A stretch of DNA of 64,000 bases. Origin: Mytilus galloprovincialis. Lineage: Eukaryota > Mollusca > Bivalvia > Mytilida > Mytilidae. The notes under the pieces were generated by a model. The model worked only from the letters and a program-made list of their open reading frames with translations, did not search any database and was not told the DNA's origin. Positions within the stretch are counted from its first letter, which is position 1. Each line of letters begins with the position of its first letter. The stretch lies in NCBI RefSeq assembly GCF_965363235.1, contig NC_134844.1, positions 76,191,497 to 76,255,496 on the forward strand, read 5' to 3'. Shown piece after piece: positions 1-11,800 of this stretch. Both the position numbers and the translations under genes were made by a program.

Positions 1-519
1 TGTTGTAGATTTAATAATTTGCTTATATGCAAATGGTTTCAATTTGGACAGCAAAATAATAATAAAAAATACAATTCATTGTACCTGCTTATCCTAAAAG
101 AAATTTGTAGAATAAATACAGATCTTCGAACCTGCAAATAATTTTAAAAACGGTATATAGACCCCTTAATTATGAATAGCTATAATGACATGCATATACA
201 ACATTTGTTTTGTTCACTAAATTTTAACCCGAACAAAAATAATGATTTTAAATTGTTTCCTATTTATTCCATATAAAGATATATAAAGATGAGATATGAG
301 TGCTTTTGAAAGGAAACCATTATATGTCAAAGTACAGTTTTCAACACGGAACCTTTGTTCACACCGAACACGAAGTTACAAATGGCTCCGATAATGACTA
401 ATGTAATACCATCCGAACAGTTAAACCAATGATCTTATCTATATGAATACGATAAGGCTCAATTTGTATTTTTTTTATAGGAAATGGTTTGGTGCCATTA
501 AAAAGAATGTAATCCCGCC

Positions 520-866
520 AAATTATGTAAGTGACTGCCCCAAACCAGGATTCAATAATTCACTTATTGTTGTTTGTTGTGGTAAATCATATTTATTTAT
601 TTATTGTTTATTTATTGATTGTTCATAAATCAGACAGCTAGTTTTCCTGTTAGTATTTTACATTTCTCATTTCGGAGATTTTTTTATTCAACAATAATGT
701 TGCATATGCACAGGACTTGTTATTTCTTGTAGGTATGGGTATTGCTAATTGAGGAAGACCGAACAGTGACACATACATACTAAAGTTGTTGACTTTTACG
801 TCATTTGGTCTCAGGTAAACAGGTTTCTCATAGGCAATCATATCACATCTTTTAATCATTATATGT
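520..866 (+). repeat. Diverged mussel repeat (CAATCATACCACATCTT family)
   Basis: Starts near ACTGCCCCAAACCAGG and ends GGCAATCATATCACATCTT, matching the start and end of the fuller copy at 3640-4075. The short open frames in it are by-products. Confidence 0.5.
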
Positions 867-1568
867 ATATTTGTTTATTAAAATAACAATAGTATCATGT
901 TTACTTGCAATGATTACAACAATGAAGATTATTAACTTGTTCTTGAAGTATCAATAAATATCATAAAATGTACAAACCTTCAACGAAACAAGGAAGTTTG
1001 TAAGCGATATTGATCAGTCACATTACTGACGTAGTCACAGTTATAATAATAAAAACAACTGTTAGCTTTTTCAAAAAGCTTGTCATGGTTATTAAAGTTT
1101 AAAGGATAATATCAATGGTATGCAAAACTATAAGTATGCATCTTTTTATACAAATCCCATTGAGTGTGTAAACTGATGATTTCAGAACAATAAAAAAGTA
1201 ACCTTTTTCTTAGGTTTGATACAAAACATAAATTTTACAAATTATTTAGGGAACTTTACTCCGACGTACAGTTGCAATTTATTATCCATGATATTTCATG
1301 TATTTCAAATGTATCTTATTGTCTTTTTGTGTTAATATGTTCTAGTCAAACTATGAAATATAATTGTTCACAAAATTCATTTATTTGTTTAAAGCTTTTA
1401 CTTTATTTTCAAATAACTTATTAGATTAAGCAGTCTAGATTTGTGTTCATACATGATGGTCTTTTCGAAGCATTCGCCTCAAAGGTATCCATCGTAATAA
1501 GGTCTGTATGAACGAACATATGTAATATTTTATTAAATCTAAATGGCATACTTTTATATCTATATATT
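867..1568. other. No recognisable feature
   Basis: AT-rich sequence with no open frame, RNA gene or repeat that I can identify. Confidence 0.4.
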
Positions 1569-1718
1569 TGGGTTCATGTTGTTTTCTTTGGTTTTCTATG
1601 TTGTGTCATGTGTACTATTGTTTGTTTGTTTGTCTTTTTCATTTTTAGCCATGGCGTTGTCAGTTTATTTTCGATTTATGAGTTTGACTGTCCCTCTGGT
1701 TTCTTTCGTCCCTCTTTT
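1569..1718 (+). repeat. Fragment of the AGCCATGGCG mussel repeat
   Basis: Contains TTTTCTATGTTGTGTCATG, AGCCATGGCGTTGTCAG and CTTTCGTCCCTCTTTT as in 8160-8316. The open frame over it (1543-1785) is hydrophobic by chance. Confidence 0.6.
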
Positions 1719-2569
1719 GATTTTGCTCACATTTTTTCCCCTTAACTTCTCTGAAATTGAATTAAAAGATGTTACAGAGAACTAAGAGTCCTGTCGACAA
1801 ATTTGAAAGGTATAACTTCATTTCTTAAAGAAATTGAGTCAATTTAAACAAGCAGGATAAAATCAATATTTTATATCTGAATGCCTAAAATATAGATAAT
1901 ATGTTATATAAGAATTGGTTCTAACAACTGACTGCGACAAACATTCACCAGTGATTTTTACTTTTAAGATTATATTAAAAGCAGACGTTTCCCGAAATCA
2001 AACAGTTATTTCTGCCAAGACACTAAGATCTTTAAACTAATAAAAAAACTATATATATAATTATGTAAGACTGCTTATTGAACATATAGAAAGAATAGAA
2101 AGTATAAAACATGAAACGAGCTTAATATATCTGTGTGTACTTTGTCCCAAATCGGATGCCTATATTTCAGCGGTTGTCCTTTGTTCGGGTTTAATAAAAT
2201 TATGTATAATGCTTCAGGCCTTTTATTATCTATACTGTAAAAACTACGTCTCTTGGTTGTAATCTGTTTTGTTTACTACAAAAACATTATCAATTCCTTT
2301 CTACAGCATGTGATCCTAGTGCAATACTCAAAATAACATATAAAAGGAATACACTGACAGGTGTTTTTACATCGGCGTAAAAACATACATTATTCCCATC
2401 CTAGAACGGTTTTTATATTTCACAACTTCTTCGCTATGACCATGTCCGTTTTGACGTTTCTGATTTTAACGAACGCAATCTATGTATTACTGGTAAATTA
2501 TTAAGCCATTGATTTCGTTACCACAAATTACTTAAAACCTTTAATTAATTCTTCCGTAGATAATAAAAT
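1719..2569. other. No recognisable feature
   Basis: AT-rich DNA without supported genes. A few short hydrophobic frames have no start context or family likeness. Confidence 0.4.
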
Positions 2570-3480
2570 TGAGAAAGGAAATGGGGAATGTGTCAAAGCG
2601 ACAACAGCCCGACCATAGAGCAGTCAACAGCCGAAGGCCACCAATGGGTCTACAATTTAGCGTGAAATTCCCGCACCCGGAGGCGTCCTTCAGCTGGTCC
2701 CTTAAAATATGTATACTAGTTCTGTGATAATGAACGTCATACTAAACTCCGAATTATACACAAGAAACTAAAATCAAAAATCATACAAGACTAACAAAGG
2801 CCAGAGGCTCCTGACTTGGGACAGGTGCAAAATTGCGGCGGGGTTAAACATGTTTATGAGATATCAACCCTCCCCCTATACCTTTAGCCAATGTTGAAAA
2901 GTAAACGCATAACAATACGCACATTAAAATTCAGTTCAAGAGAAGTCCGAGTCCGATGTCAGAAGATGTAACAAAAAAAAATAAACAAAATGACAATAAT
3001 ACATAAATAACAACAGACTACTAGCAGTTAACTGACATGCCAGCTCCAGACCTCAATTAAACTGATTGAAAGATTATGTATTCATCATATGAATGTCAGG
3101 CACAATCCCTCCCGTTAGGGGTTAAGTATCATACTATCATAAAATATATGAGAAGAGCATAACCTGTGTCATGCCAACAACTGTTTAAACTTTTTTTTTC
3201 TTTTTAAAATGTGTTTAGTTTCGATGCTAAGACCCTATAAGTGAATCCATATTTAAGCCAAAATATGCGATCTTAAATGACCTGACAACAGTATCGTAAC
3301 TATATCCCTTCTCAATTAGTCTGTTTAAAGGTTTTGTAAGCTTTTGAGGTGAATACTGACATTTTTGTGCTTTGTAAAGAATATTACCATAAAAGATTGG
3401 ATGTTAAATACCTGAACGTATAAGATGTGTGCATGTTGAGTTACATTTACGAAAAATGTCTTGTTTTGAAGTTTGGTTGT
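2570..3480 (-). mobile_element. 3' end of a reverse-transcriptase element (Penelope-like or LINE)
   Basis: Read on the minus strand, 3480 to about 3190 keeps the C-terminal part of a reverse-transcriptase polyprotein: CNSTCTHLIRSGI, HPIFYGNILYKAQKC, RLIEKGYSYDTVVRSFKIA. The rest down to 2570 is its 3' tail, with CCACCAATGGGTCT and CGGAGGCGTCCTTCAGC on the plus strand, very common in mussel DNA. The 5' part is absent, as with 5' truncation. Which retroelement class it belongs to is uncertain. Confidence 0.6.
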
Positions 3481-3639
3481 GACGTCTTTACGCTAAATAC
3501 ATTGGATGTTGGATGTTAACTGATTGATAATTTAGTCTTAGATGCATGTATTTTTAATTATTAGTTGTAAGGGGCTTTGAACTTGCTGTCTGTAACTGCG
3601 AGTACTCTCAGATAAATACTTAGTGGCTTTTGTTGTTGC

Positions 3640-4075
3640 TATATACCCGGCCATGTTCACTTGTATTTGTATTATTTGTATTTTTTTCTATCTGAAGAGT
3701 TAATCAATTTCCACTGATTTGTATAGTTCGTTCTTGTGTTGTACTGTTACACCACTCTCCCAGGTAATGGGAAAGTTTGGTTTTTAACCCCGCCACATTC
3801 TGTATGTATGTGACTGTCCCAAGTCAGGAGCCTGTAATTCTGTGGATGTCGTTTGTTTTATGTGTTACATATTTGTTTTTCGTCCAATTTTCGTAAAAAC
3901 AATATTAGACCGTTATTTGTCTTTTGTGAATTGTTCTACTTTTATAGCTATGCGGTATGGGTTTAGGTCATTGTTAAAGGCCGTACGGTGGAAAATAGTT
4001 GTCAATTGCTGTGTCATTTGGTCTCTTGGGGAGAGTTGTTTCATTGGCAATCATACCACATCTTCTTTTTTATAT
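3640..4075 (+). repeat. Mussel dispersed repeat (CAATCATACCACATCTT family)
   Basis: Contains CTGTCCCAAGTCAGGAGCC, TGTTACATATTTGTTTTTCG, GGCCGTACGGTGG and the typical end CATTGGCAATCATACCACAT, then CTTCTTTTTTATATA. It is the clearest copy in the window. The frame at 3842-4153 lies in it and is not a gene. Confidence 0.7.
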
Positions 4076-6286
4076 ATACTGATTTTCCAATCAGAAACCA
4101 TCACAGTCAAGAAAATATGTCGAAATGAAAATAACAATGTAAAATTAATTTAATTAGGTTTGAAAAAAACATCACTGTCTATTACTATTGCTTAATTGCC
4201 ATACTAATACATGATAAATACACAAAGAAAGAAAAGATTGATAGTAGATAATAACAAAATAATAGTACAACTAACCAATAACATTAGATCTAGCTTTCTA
4301 TGCATTATATAAATAGTTACAGAGTTTTATTGGGAGTTTAATTGAATAAGGTAATTGTAATATATACTCCAAAATGGTTCCTATATAAATTTGTTAGTTT
4401 TATACATATACTCTTTGAATCTTGGTCCAATTCTTGGTTTTAGCATTTCTGATCTACTTCTTATACTGACATGTTCGGTTAGTCATCTCTTGCCTCCAAA
4501 TCTGAAATGATCATGTTTTAACAGAAAAACGATTAAAGTGGGAATCATTTACCTTCAAACATGTTATAATCAATAAATTATATAAAAAAAGATCAGTTGA
4601 ACAGACTTTATATCATTACATTAACGTAAATATTACATATTCACCATAGAATCAAGTATTGCCCAACTTTCCTTTATACATGTATCTGCCAATTTAATGA
4701 AACATGCATATATATTGTTTTATAGATAAATACAAACCTCGAATAACGTAGCTGAGAAAACTACAAGCATGGGAATATAATATCGAAAATTTAAAAATAA
4801 ACCGAAGTCCGACAGCATATGAGAAGCGCAGTAACGGTAGACAAAATACAGAATGTGTCATTTCATTCATTTATATGACATGTGTCAGAGTTGGGTAGAT
4901 GAACGACTAAAATCGATACTAAATAAGATTTACTGTCTCCATCACGAGTTGGTTGACTGATTTCAAAGAATGTAAATTGCATGTCGGATGAAAACATATA
5001 GCAGCAGATACGTATCCTTATATCAAAGTTCATGGGATTCGATAAGTTTGTGTGTGTCCTAAAAATGTCTTCGTTATCGATGAATGAGAATTAAAGATAT
5101 GTGAACTACATTGATTGTACCGGATGCTGATTATGATGACGTCAGTATCAACAACATCTTTTTATCAAGATCGGATCATTGACCATTTACAGACTACAAC
5201 CGTAATCTCAATCTCAAAGTTAACTTGTAATCAAAAATACACACTAAATGATGAAATAACACAAGGAGTCTATAAGTTGTTTATGGTTATTTTTGCCTTT
5301 TTTGTAATTTTAATACATGTTATAAATCCAATAAGAAAATTTATGTCTTATTGGTGAATATGATTTTGACAGCTAACACGTCCTTAAGGTTTATCATAAC
5401 CTTTTCGCAAATATGCCCGTATTAACACTTCGAATTTCACTCGGAGTACAAACAAACATGTGCTTCTCAAAAAGTTCAGCGTATGACTGGACCGAGATAA
5501 ATAAAATGTAATTTCATTTCAAGCTTCAGAATACATTTTTTTTTCTTTCCTGCAAAAAAGGTGCCAAAATAAACTTAGTTGGGAAAGAAATTTGAGAAGT
5601 TTCCCTATATAATACATATTTTGAGTTAAATTAATTTTAATGTACAGTATAACGAAATTAGACATCTGCCAACAATAGGTGATTTAAAATTTGTAACTGA
5701 GTACCGTATCAAATGAAACACATACATGAGATAAAGAATTACAGATTGTTCTCCTCCAGGATAAGACATCAAATGCCGGAAAATTAACTATGTGTATTTC
5801 AGTTCCGATCAACTGTTATTAATTCATGTTCGTTTTATTATGCATACATTTCACAGATAAATTCAATATTGAAATATCAATTATTAATACGTGTTTAATT
5901 GCTTTGTTACTCTGCAATAAAATTAACGGTACCAATTTTCTTGCACCAGATGCAATTTGCACGATTTGTTTTGCTAAAAAATGTTCCTATACAATGTTTA
6001 CAAAAATGCATTATCTGCATGTATTTTATAACTTCTGACAATATAGGCACACATCAAGAGTCGTGTATAGTTTTATAATTGCTTTAATTTTCAACATGAA
6101 TTTTTTTTTTTAAAGCATGGGTGTATAACGCAATCTCTTAAAGTACATCCATTTTATATCAATCAATATCTAAAAATACCGCATTTTCCATACTAATTTA
6201 ACAACTACATGCACAACTATAAACCTTAAATTAGTGTAGAGCAAAGCAGTCCATAGCTTTTTAGAAAGCAAAAACTTGTATATATA
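4076..6286. other. No recognisable feature
   Basis: About 2.2 kb of AT-rich sequence. I looked for the missing last exon of HEPN copy A here and saw no match to the acidic start or repeats of the copy B tail. Confidence 0.4.
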
Positions 6287-7793
6287 GCCCAGGTGGTCGT
6301 GTGGTCTAGCGGGACGGCTGCAGTGCAGGCGATTTGGTGTCACGATATCACAGTAGCATGGGTTCGAATCCCGGCGAGGGAAGAACCAAAAATTTGCGAA
6401 AGCAAATTTACAGATCTAACATTGTTGGGTTGATGTTTAGACGAGTTGTATATACATAATGTACACAGCCATGTATCACCATCATTGATGGCGATCCGAT
6501 GGATACATCTGTTGTAGAGTTGTCACTGACTCAGACGTACTTATGAATATAATTATTTTCTGTGACTGTATATTACATTAATTTGTAGGATCCTTTACTA
6601 TAGATAATTTAGCTGATCTGTAACAATAACATCTTTATGCCTTATATATCATGTACTGTAGTACGCCGCTAGATTAAAACTGACGTGGAAAGGTAACACA
6701 TGCCCACCGAAAGCTCTTTTTTGAGAGCCCAGGTGGTCATGTGGTCTAGCGGGACGGCTGCAGTGCAGGCGATTTGGTGTCACGATATCACAGTAGCATG
6801 GGTTCGAATCCCGGCGAGGGAAGAACCAAAAATTTGCGAAAGCAAATTTACAGATCTAACATTGTTGGGTTGATGTTTAGACGAGTTGTATATACATAAT
6901 GTACACAGCCATGTATCACCATCATTGATGGCGATCCGATGGATACATCTGTTGTAGAGTTGTCACTGACTCAGACGTACTTATGAATATAATTATTTTC
7001 TATGACTGTATATTACATTAATTTGTAGGATCCTTTACTATAGATAATTTAGCTGATCTGTAACAATAACATCTTCATGCCTTATATATCATGTACTGTA
7101 GTACGCCGCTAGATTAAAACTGACGTGGAAAGGTAACACATGCCCACCGAAAGCTCTTTTTTTGAGAGCCCAGGTGGTCATGTGGTCTAGCGGGACGGCT
7201 GCAGTGCAGGCGATTTGGTGTCACGATATCACAGTAGCATGGGTTCGAATCCCGGCGAGGGAAGAACCAAAAATTTGCGAAAGGAAATTTACAGATCTAA
7301 CATTGTTGGGTTGATGTTTAGACGAGTTGTATATACATAATGTACACAGCCATGTATCACCATCATTGATGGCGATCCGATGGATACATCTGTTGTAGAG
7401 TTGTCACTGACTCAGACGTACTTATGAATATAATTATTTTCTGTGACTGTATATTACATTAATTTGTAGGATCCTTTACTATAGATAATTTAGCTGATCT
7501 GTAACAATAACATCTTTATGCCTTATATATCATGTACTGTAGTACGCCGCTAGATTAAAACTGACGTGGAAAGGTAACACATGCCCACCGAAAGCTCTTT
7601 TTTGAGAGCCCAGGTGGTCGTGTGGTCTAGCGGGACGGCTGCAGTGCAGGCGATTTGGTGTCACGATATCACAGTAGCATGGGTTCGAATCCCGGCGAGG
7701 GAAGAACCAAAAATTTGCGAAAGCAAATTTACAGATCTAACATTGTTGGGTTGATGTTTAGACGAGTTGTATATATATATATATATATATATA
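6287..7793 (+). repeat. Tandem array of a 440-bp unit with a tRNA-like SINE head
   Basis: Three full units (6287-6726, 6727-7167, 7168-7607) and a 160-bp partial unit from 7608 are almost identical. Each begins GCCCAGGTGGTCGTGTGG, with an A-box-like GTGGTCTAGCGGGACGG and a B box GGGTTCGAATCCC about 60 bases later, as in tRNA-derived SINEs. The partial unit stops at GACGAGTTG and runs into (TA)n to 7793, which looks like a SINE tail; full units continue for 275 bp of other sequence ending CTCTTTTTTGAGA. Near identity means recent amplification or gene conversion. Confidence 0.85.
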
Positions 7794-8316
7794 GGTTTGC
7801 TATGCCTTAAAACTTTCCATGATGTACCAGTTGACTGTACTCCTATTAGATTTTGTTGTGTAAAAACGGCCATGGTTTGATTCAATGCAATTCCTTTAAA
7901 TGAGTCTTAAGATATATGATCCTTTCTATAGCCATGTGAATTTACCGGGTTTTTTTTTAACTGCAATAGCATCAAAACAGCAAATATGAGATGGGTCAAT
8001 TTGTACGTCGCAACTACAATCCCCTTCCCTTTCATGAATGTGACCTACCGAATTAGACTATTTACCGGATTTGTTATCACATAAGCAACACGACGGGTGC
8101 CACATGTGGAATAGGATCTGCTTAACCTTCAGGAGCACCTGAGATCACCCCTAGGTTTTTGGTGGGGTTCGTGCTGTTTATTCTTTAGTTTAAACTATGT
8201 TGTGTCGTGTGTGCTGTTGTTTGTTTGTCCTTTTCATTTTTAGCCATGGCGATGTCAGTTTGTTTTATCTTTATGAGTTTGACTGTCCCTTTGGTATCTT
8301 TCGTCCCTCTTTTTGT
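7794..8316 (+). repeat. Mussel dispersed repeat (AGGAGCACCTGAGATCACCC family)
   Basis: Recognised by GAGCACCTGAGATCACCCC, TTTTGGTGGGGTTCGTG and the end AGCCATGGCGATGTCAG ... TTTCGTCCCTCTTT. Similar pieces occur at 1569-1718, 36386-36690 and 39225-39380. Non-coding. Confidence 0.65.
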
Positions 8317-8818
8317 ACATATACCAAGTGGAAACTCCATGCAAAGCATTATTGATTATTATTTCGTTGCATTTTTATAGAAATGGTCATTCTGTAGCAA
8401 AAAAAAAACTAGATTTTTGTAGAATACAGAGACTTTTGTTATACCTTTTAAACATATATTACTTACTTGGTTTTCTATGATGTGCATATTGTTTACAAAA
8501 AGTCAACAATAAACAACTTTCAAATTCCCCAAAAAATTGTTCTGAGTCATTTAAGTCAAGCGCACCCTTAAATATGTACTTGAATTAGTTCATATCTATA
8601 TTTGTTTTAACCAATATCTGAAATTATAAACTTGTTAAAAGAAAATCATTGCTTGCACTGCATGCAATTATCCTCTATCAATCAATCACAGAATTGCCTA
8701 ATATGAGAGTAAATAGGGAAAAGGCTGTAGATTTTCTAATAAATTTTCATATGTTTAGCATTGAACTATCTCAAGGATGCATACCCCTTAACACTTTAAT
8801 AATAAATAATGAGCTTAC

Positions 8819-11800
8819 GAAACTTCTCTTTATCCAACTGGAATGCCTCAATTTTCAATACTGCATTGTAGATTGTGTTAATTTCGCCAAAATATTGTAC
8901 TTCTTTTAAAAACTTTATAACTGCAAGTCGCAAAACTTTGTTGTTTTGAAGAAAACGCCTTTGTACTGTAGTGCCAAGCATGAGGGAACTAAGTCGAACA
9001 AATTTAATTCTGAAAGGTGTATCCATGTAATCAGCCGCCTTTTCAAGTTCAGATACTATTTTATCGACTTTCGTCTCATCTGGTGTTTCTATTTTCCATT
9101 TAATGTAACAGGTTTCGTCTGATGGTATGAAAAAAATTAATTCAAAATATCCCATAGTAAGGCTGAATTATAAAGAGATCAAAAAACAATGTTAACAATC
9201 TTTGTTAATGTTATACCATTTTTAATTGATAGCTTAAATATATTTCACAGTTAGGCGTCATGGTTAAATCCATACTAATTAAATTTATTAACTTCAAAAT
9301 CCATAAAAATAGTAAGTGGTCTTGACACAAAAGACTGCAACAGACAGTTTTAAGAGGCATAGGCCTAATTCTACATTGTGGTTACAAATGGTTTACGGCC
9401 AGCATCTCGAATTGGTTGAATAATACTATGTTTATGTTGTGTCTCAACTCTCTAACAATATGTTTTCACGGTCATAGATATTAGTTTTAACCCGTAAAAG
9501 TCGGCTGATAAGTAAATCTGCCGCTAAAACTTTTTATATACCCTTTATTGTATACTAAAATATCGTGGATAATCATTTCGTATCAAAGTTCTCGGTAATA
9601 AAGTTGTTTATGTAAACGAAACGCGCGTCTGGCGTAAATCTAAAATGTTTAAACCTGGTATCTATGATGAGTTTATTTATCATTCTAATTATAGATTTTT
9701 ATTTTTTTTGTCTTATTTTTTTTTTTATCTTATACTGTTTTGTCCATTCCGTTATAGTATTTTTGTGCTCTGACAATTATTTATAGACTTTATAGGGTGC
9801 AACACATTTTTTATGTTATTTCGAATAGACATTTTTTATAATTTAATTCTAAATTCCATTTTAATCCGTAGAAAACCATGAAAAAACGTTGATGACTTTA
9901 CGGTCACATGACTAAATTATGTCTATGGGCTGATAACAAAATAACGTCATCCAATCAGAAGACGCGTTACATCAAATATTGAATTATATTGTGATAAAGA
10001 TTATAACACAATGATGACGCCGTATCCATTTTGTTTACACATTTACTAATTATGTCTGTTTATTTTGCTTACACATGTTTGTCAATATAAAAGAACTCCA
10101 TGATACTTTCATACAAATTAGAAGTTTAGCTAGCTTTAAAATCCACCTTTCCAACATGAGGGAATTGGCTGTACAACGTGTAGGAATTTGACAGTTGTTT
10201 TCCTTACGTTTTTTTGTTTTATTTTAACTGTTGCCATTTGACAAAAGAATTCGCGTTTCGAAATTTCCTCGGTATGATTGTTACTTTATTGTTTTTCATA
10301 TGAATTTACGCTATTTTAATACTGGTGGGCTACATCCGAGGACTAAAACGCTAAATAAAAATATAAAAAACAGTTTCGCACTTACTTTTATTTGAAGTGG
10401 TTTGTCGTCCTTGGTCGTTGTTTAATAGTTTATCTGTAAAAAACAAACGAAAAATAAATGGATACCAAATGTCCCTTGTTTTTTTTATATTAATTATGAA
10501 TATTAAACCTACCTTAAATTATTTATTTAGAAAACGTTAAAAAAAATACTGGTATTGTTTATTAGTTGATTATTTTCATCATTTTGTTTAGGGGTCTGAT
10601 GCATCATTTTATTTTGTATTAATTGTTTTGGTTTTTACTATTAGTAAGTGCTAGTACTATCAAATCGTACTGTCTTGTTAATTTGACCTGTTGTACTTTT
10701 GTTATGTTTTAATGTAACTATGAATTTCACTTTTCCGGCACTTTTGTTTTCTTATGGAACACGAAGATTTATTGAGCACTATTTTTTAAATTTTATTGTT
10801 GATATTCACACCACATGAACCAAGTTTTAAAATATTTTATTGATGTACAAGAAATGTCTTGGTATTCTTAAACGGAAGATTATACCGACAGAAGAAGAAG
10901 TATACTTGACAACAAAATTATGTTCATTAACCTGTGTAAAATATGACGTGTTTTTTTTTCAAAGGAGTATGTTCAGTAAGACCCCTTTTTGGCCCCAAAA
11001 TTAAGCAGTTTTGCAAAATTGTGAAAATGTAATCGTTTAGCTATTTTTTGGAAAGTAGAATGCTTCTGCTACATAAATATGTGCTGTTTTTGACAATACA
11101 ATGCACATATATCGTGTACTAGCATCATAAAGTCATGCTAAATTACTGAAATCTTCACAATTATAGCATTTTAGTTCAATTTTAGACGGTTTCCGTCTTA
11201 AATGAAAGTGGCCGCATTCGTGTTCATTTATAATATTGAAATGTAAGTTGTATTTGATGATAATACATAACATATATAAAGGTTGAGGATGAACACGGAT
11301 GCGGCCACTTTCATTTTTGACGAAAACCATCTGAAAAGTGACGTTTTTTGGTATATTTGATAGATTTTTCATATTTAAGCTTCAATCGGAGCGTTTTTAA
11401 TGACTGAATCAGTTAAAATCTTTTACATAAACTAATCGAATCAATTGAAATAGACACTTAAGTGTTTAAAAAGTGTCCTAAATATCTCGTTAGATGAAAC
11501 TGAAATTTGGGGCCAAAATCGGCCCTTACCGGACCTACTCCTTTAATTTTTTTCTAAAATTATTTATCATTTCACAGCGGTGTAAAACTTTTACTTAAAA
11601 TGTTCATCCCTTATTTGTATTAACTTTGTATTTACATTGTATCATATATCAAATTTATTCATTTATTACTAGTGTATGTTCGTTTGTGTTACTGCCTTTT
11701 TTACAGAGTTAAGCCATTTTAATTGATATATCAATAAAACTATTCTAAAACTTGATATTTTATAATGTGTCTTTATATTTTGTGATTTTACACTAGTATT

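Noticed and set aside
3842-4153. Plus-strand frame of 103 residues
   Set aside because: Lies in a common mussel repeat.
6287-7793. CRISPR-like array or cluster of true tRNA genes
   Set aside because: Units are 440 bp without spacers, and the tRNA-like head has an over-long middle and no good cloverleaf; this is an animal SINE-type repeat.
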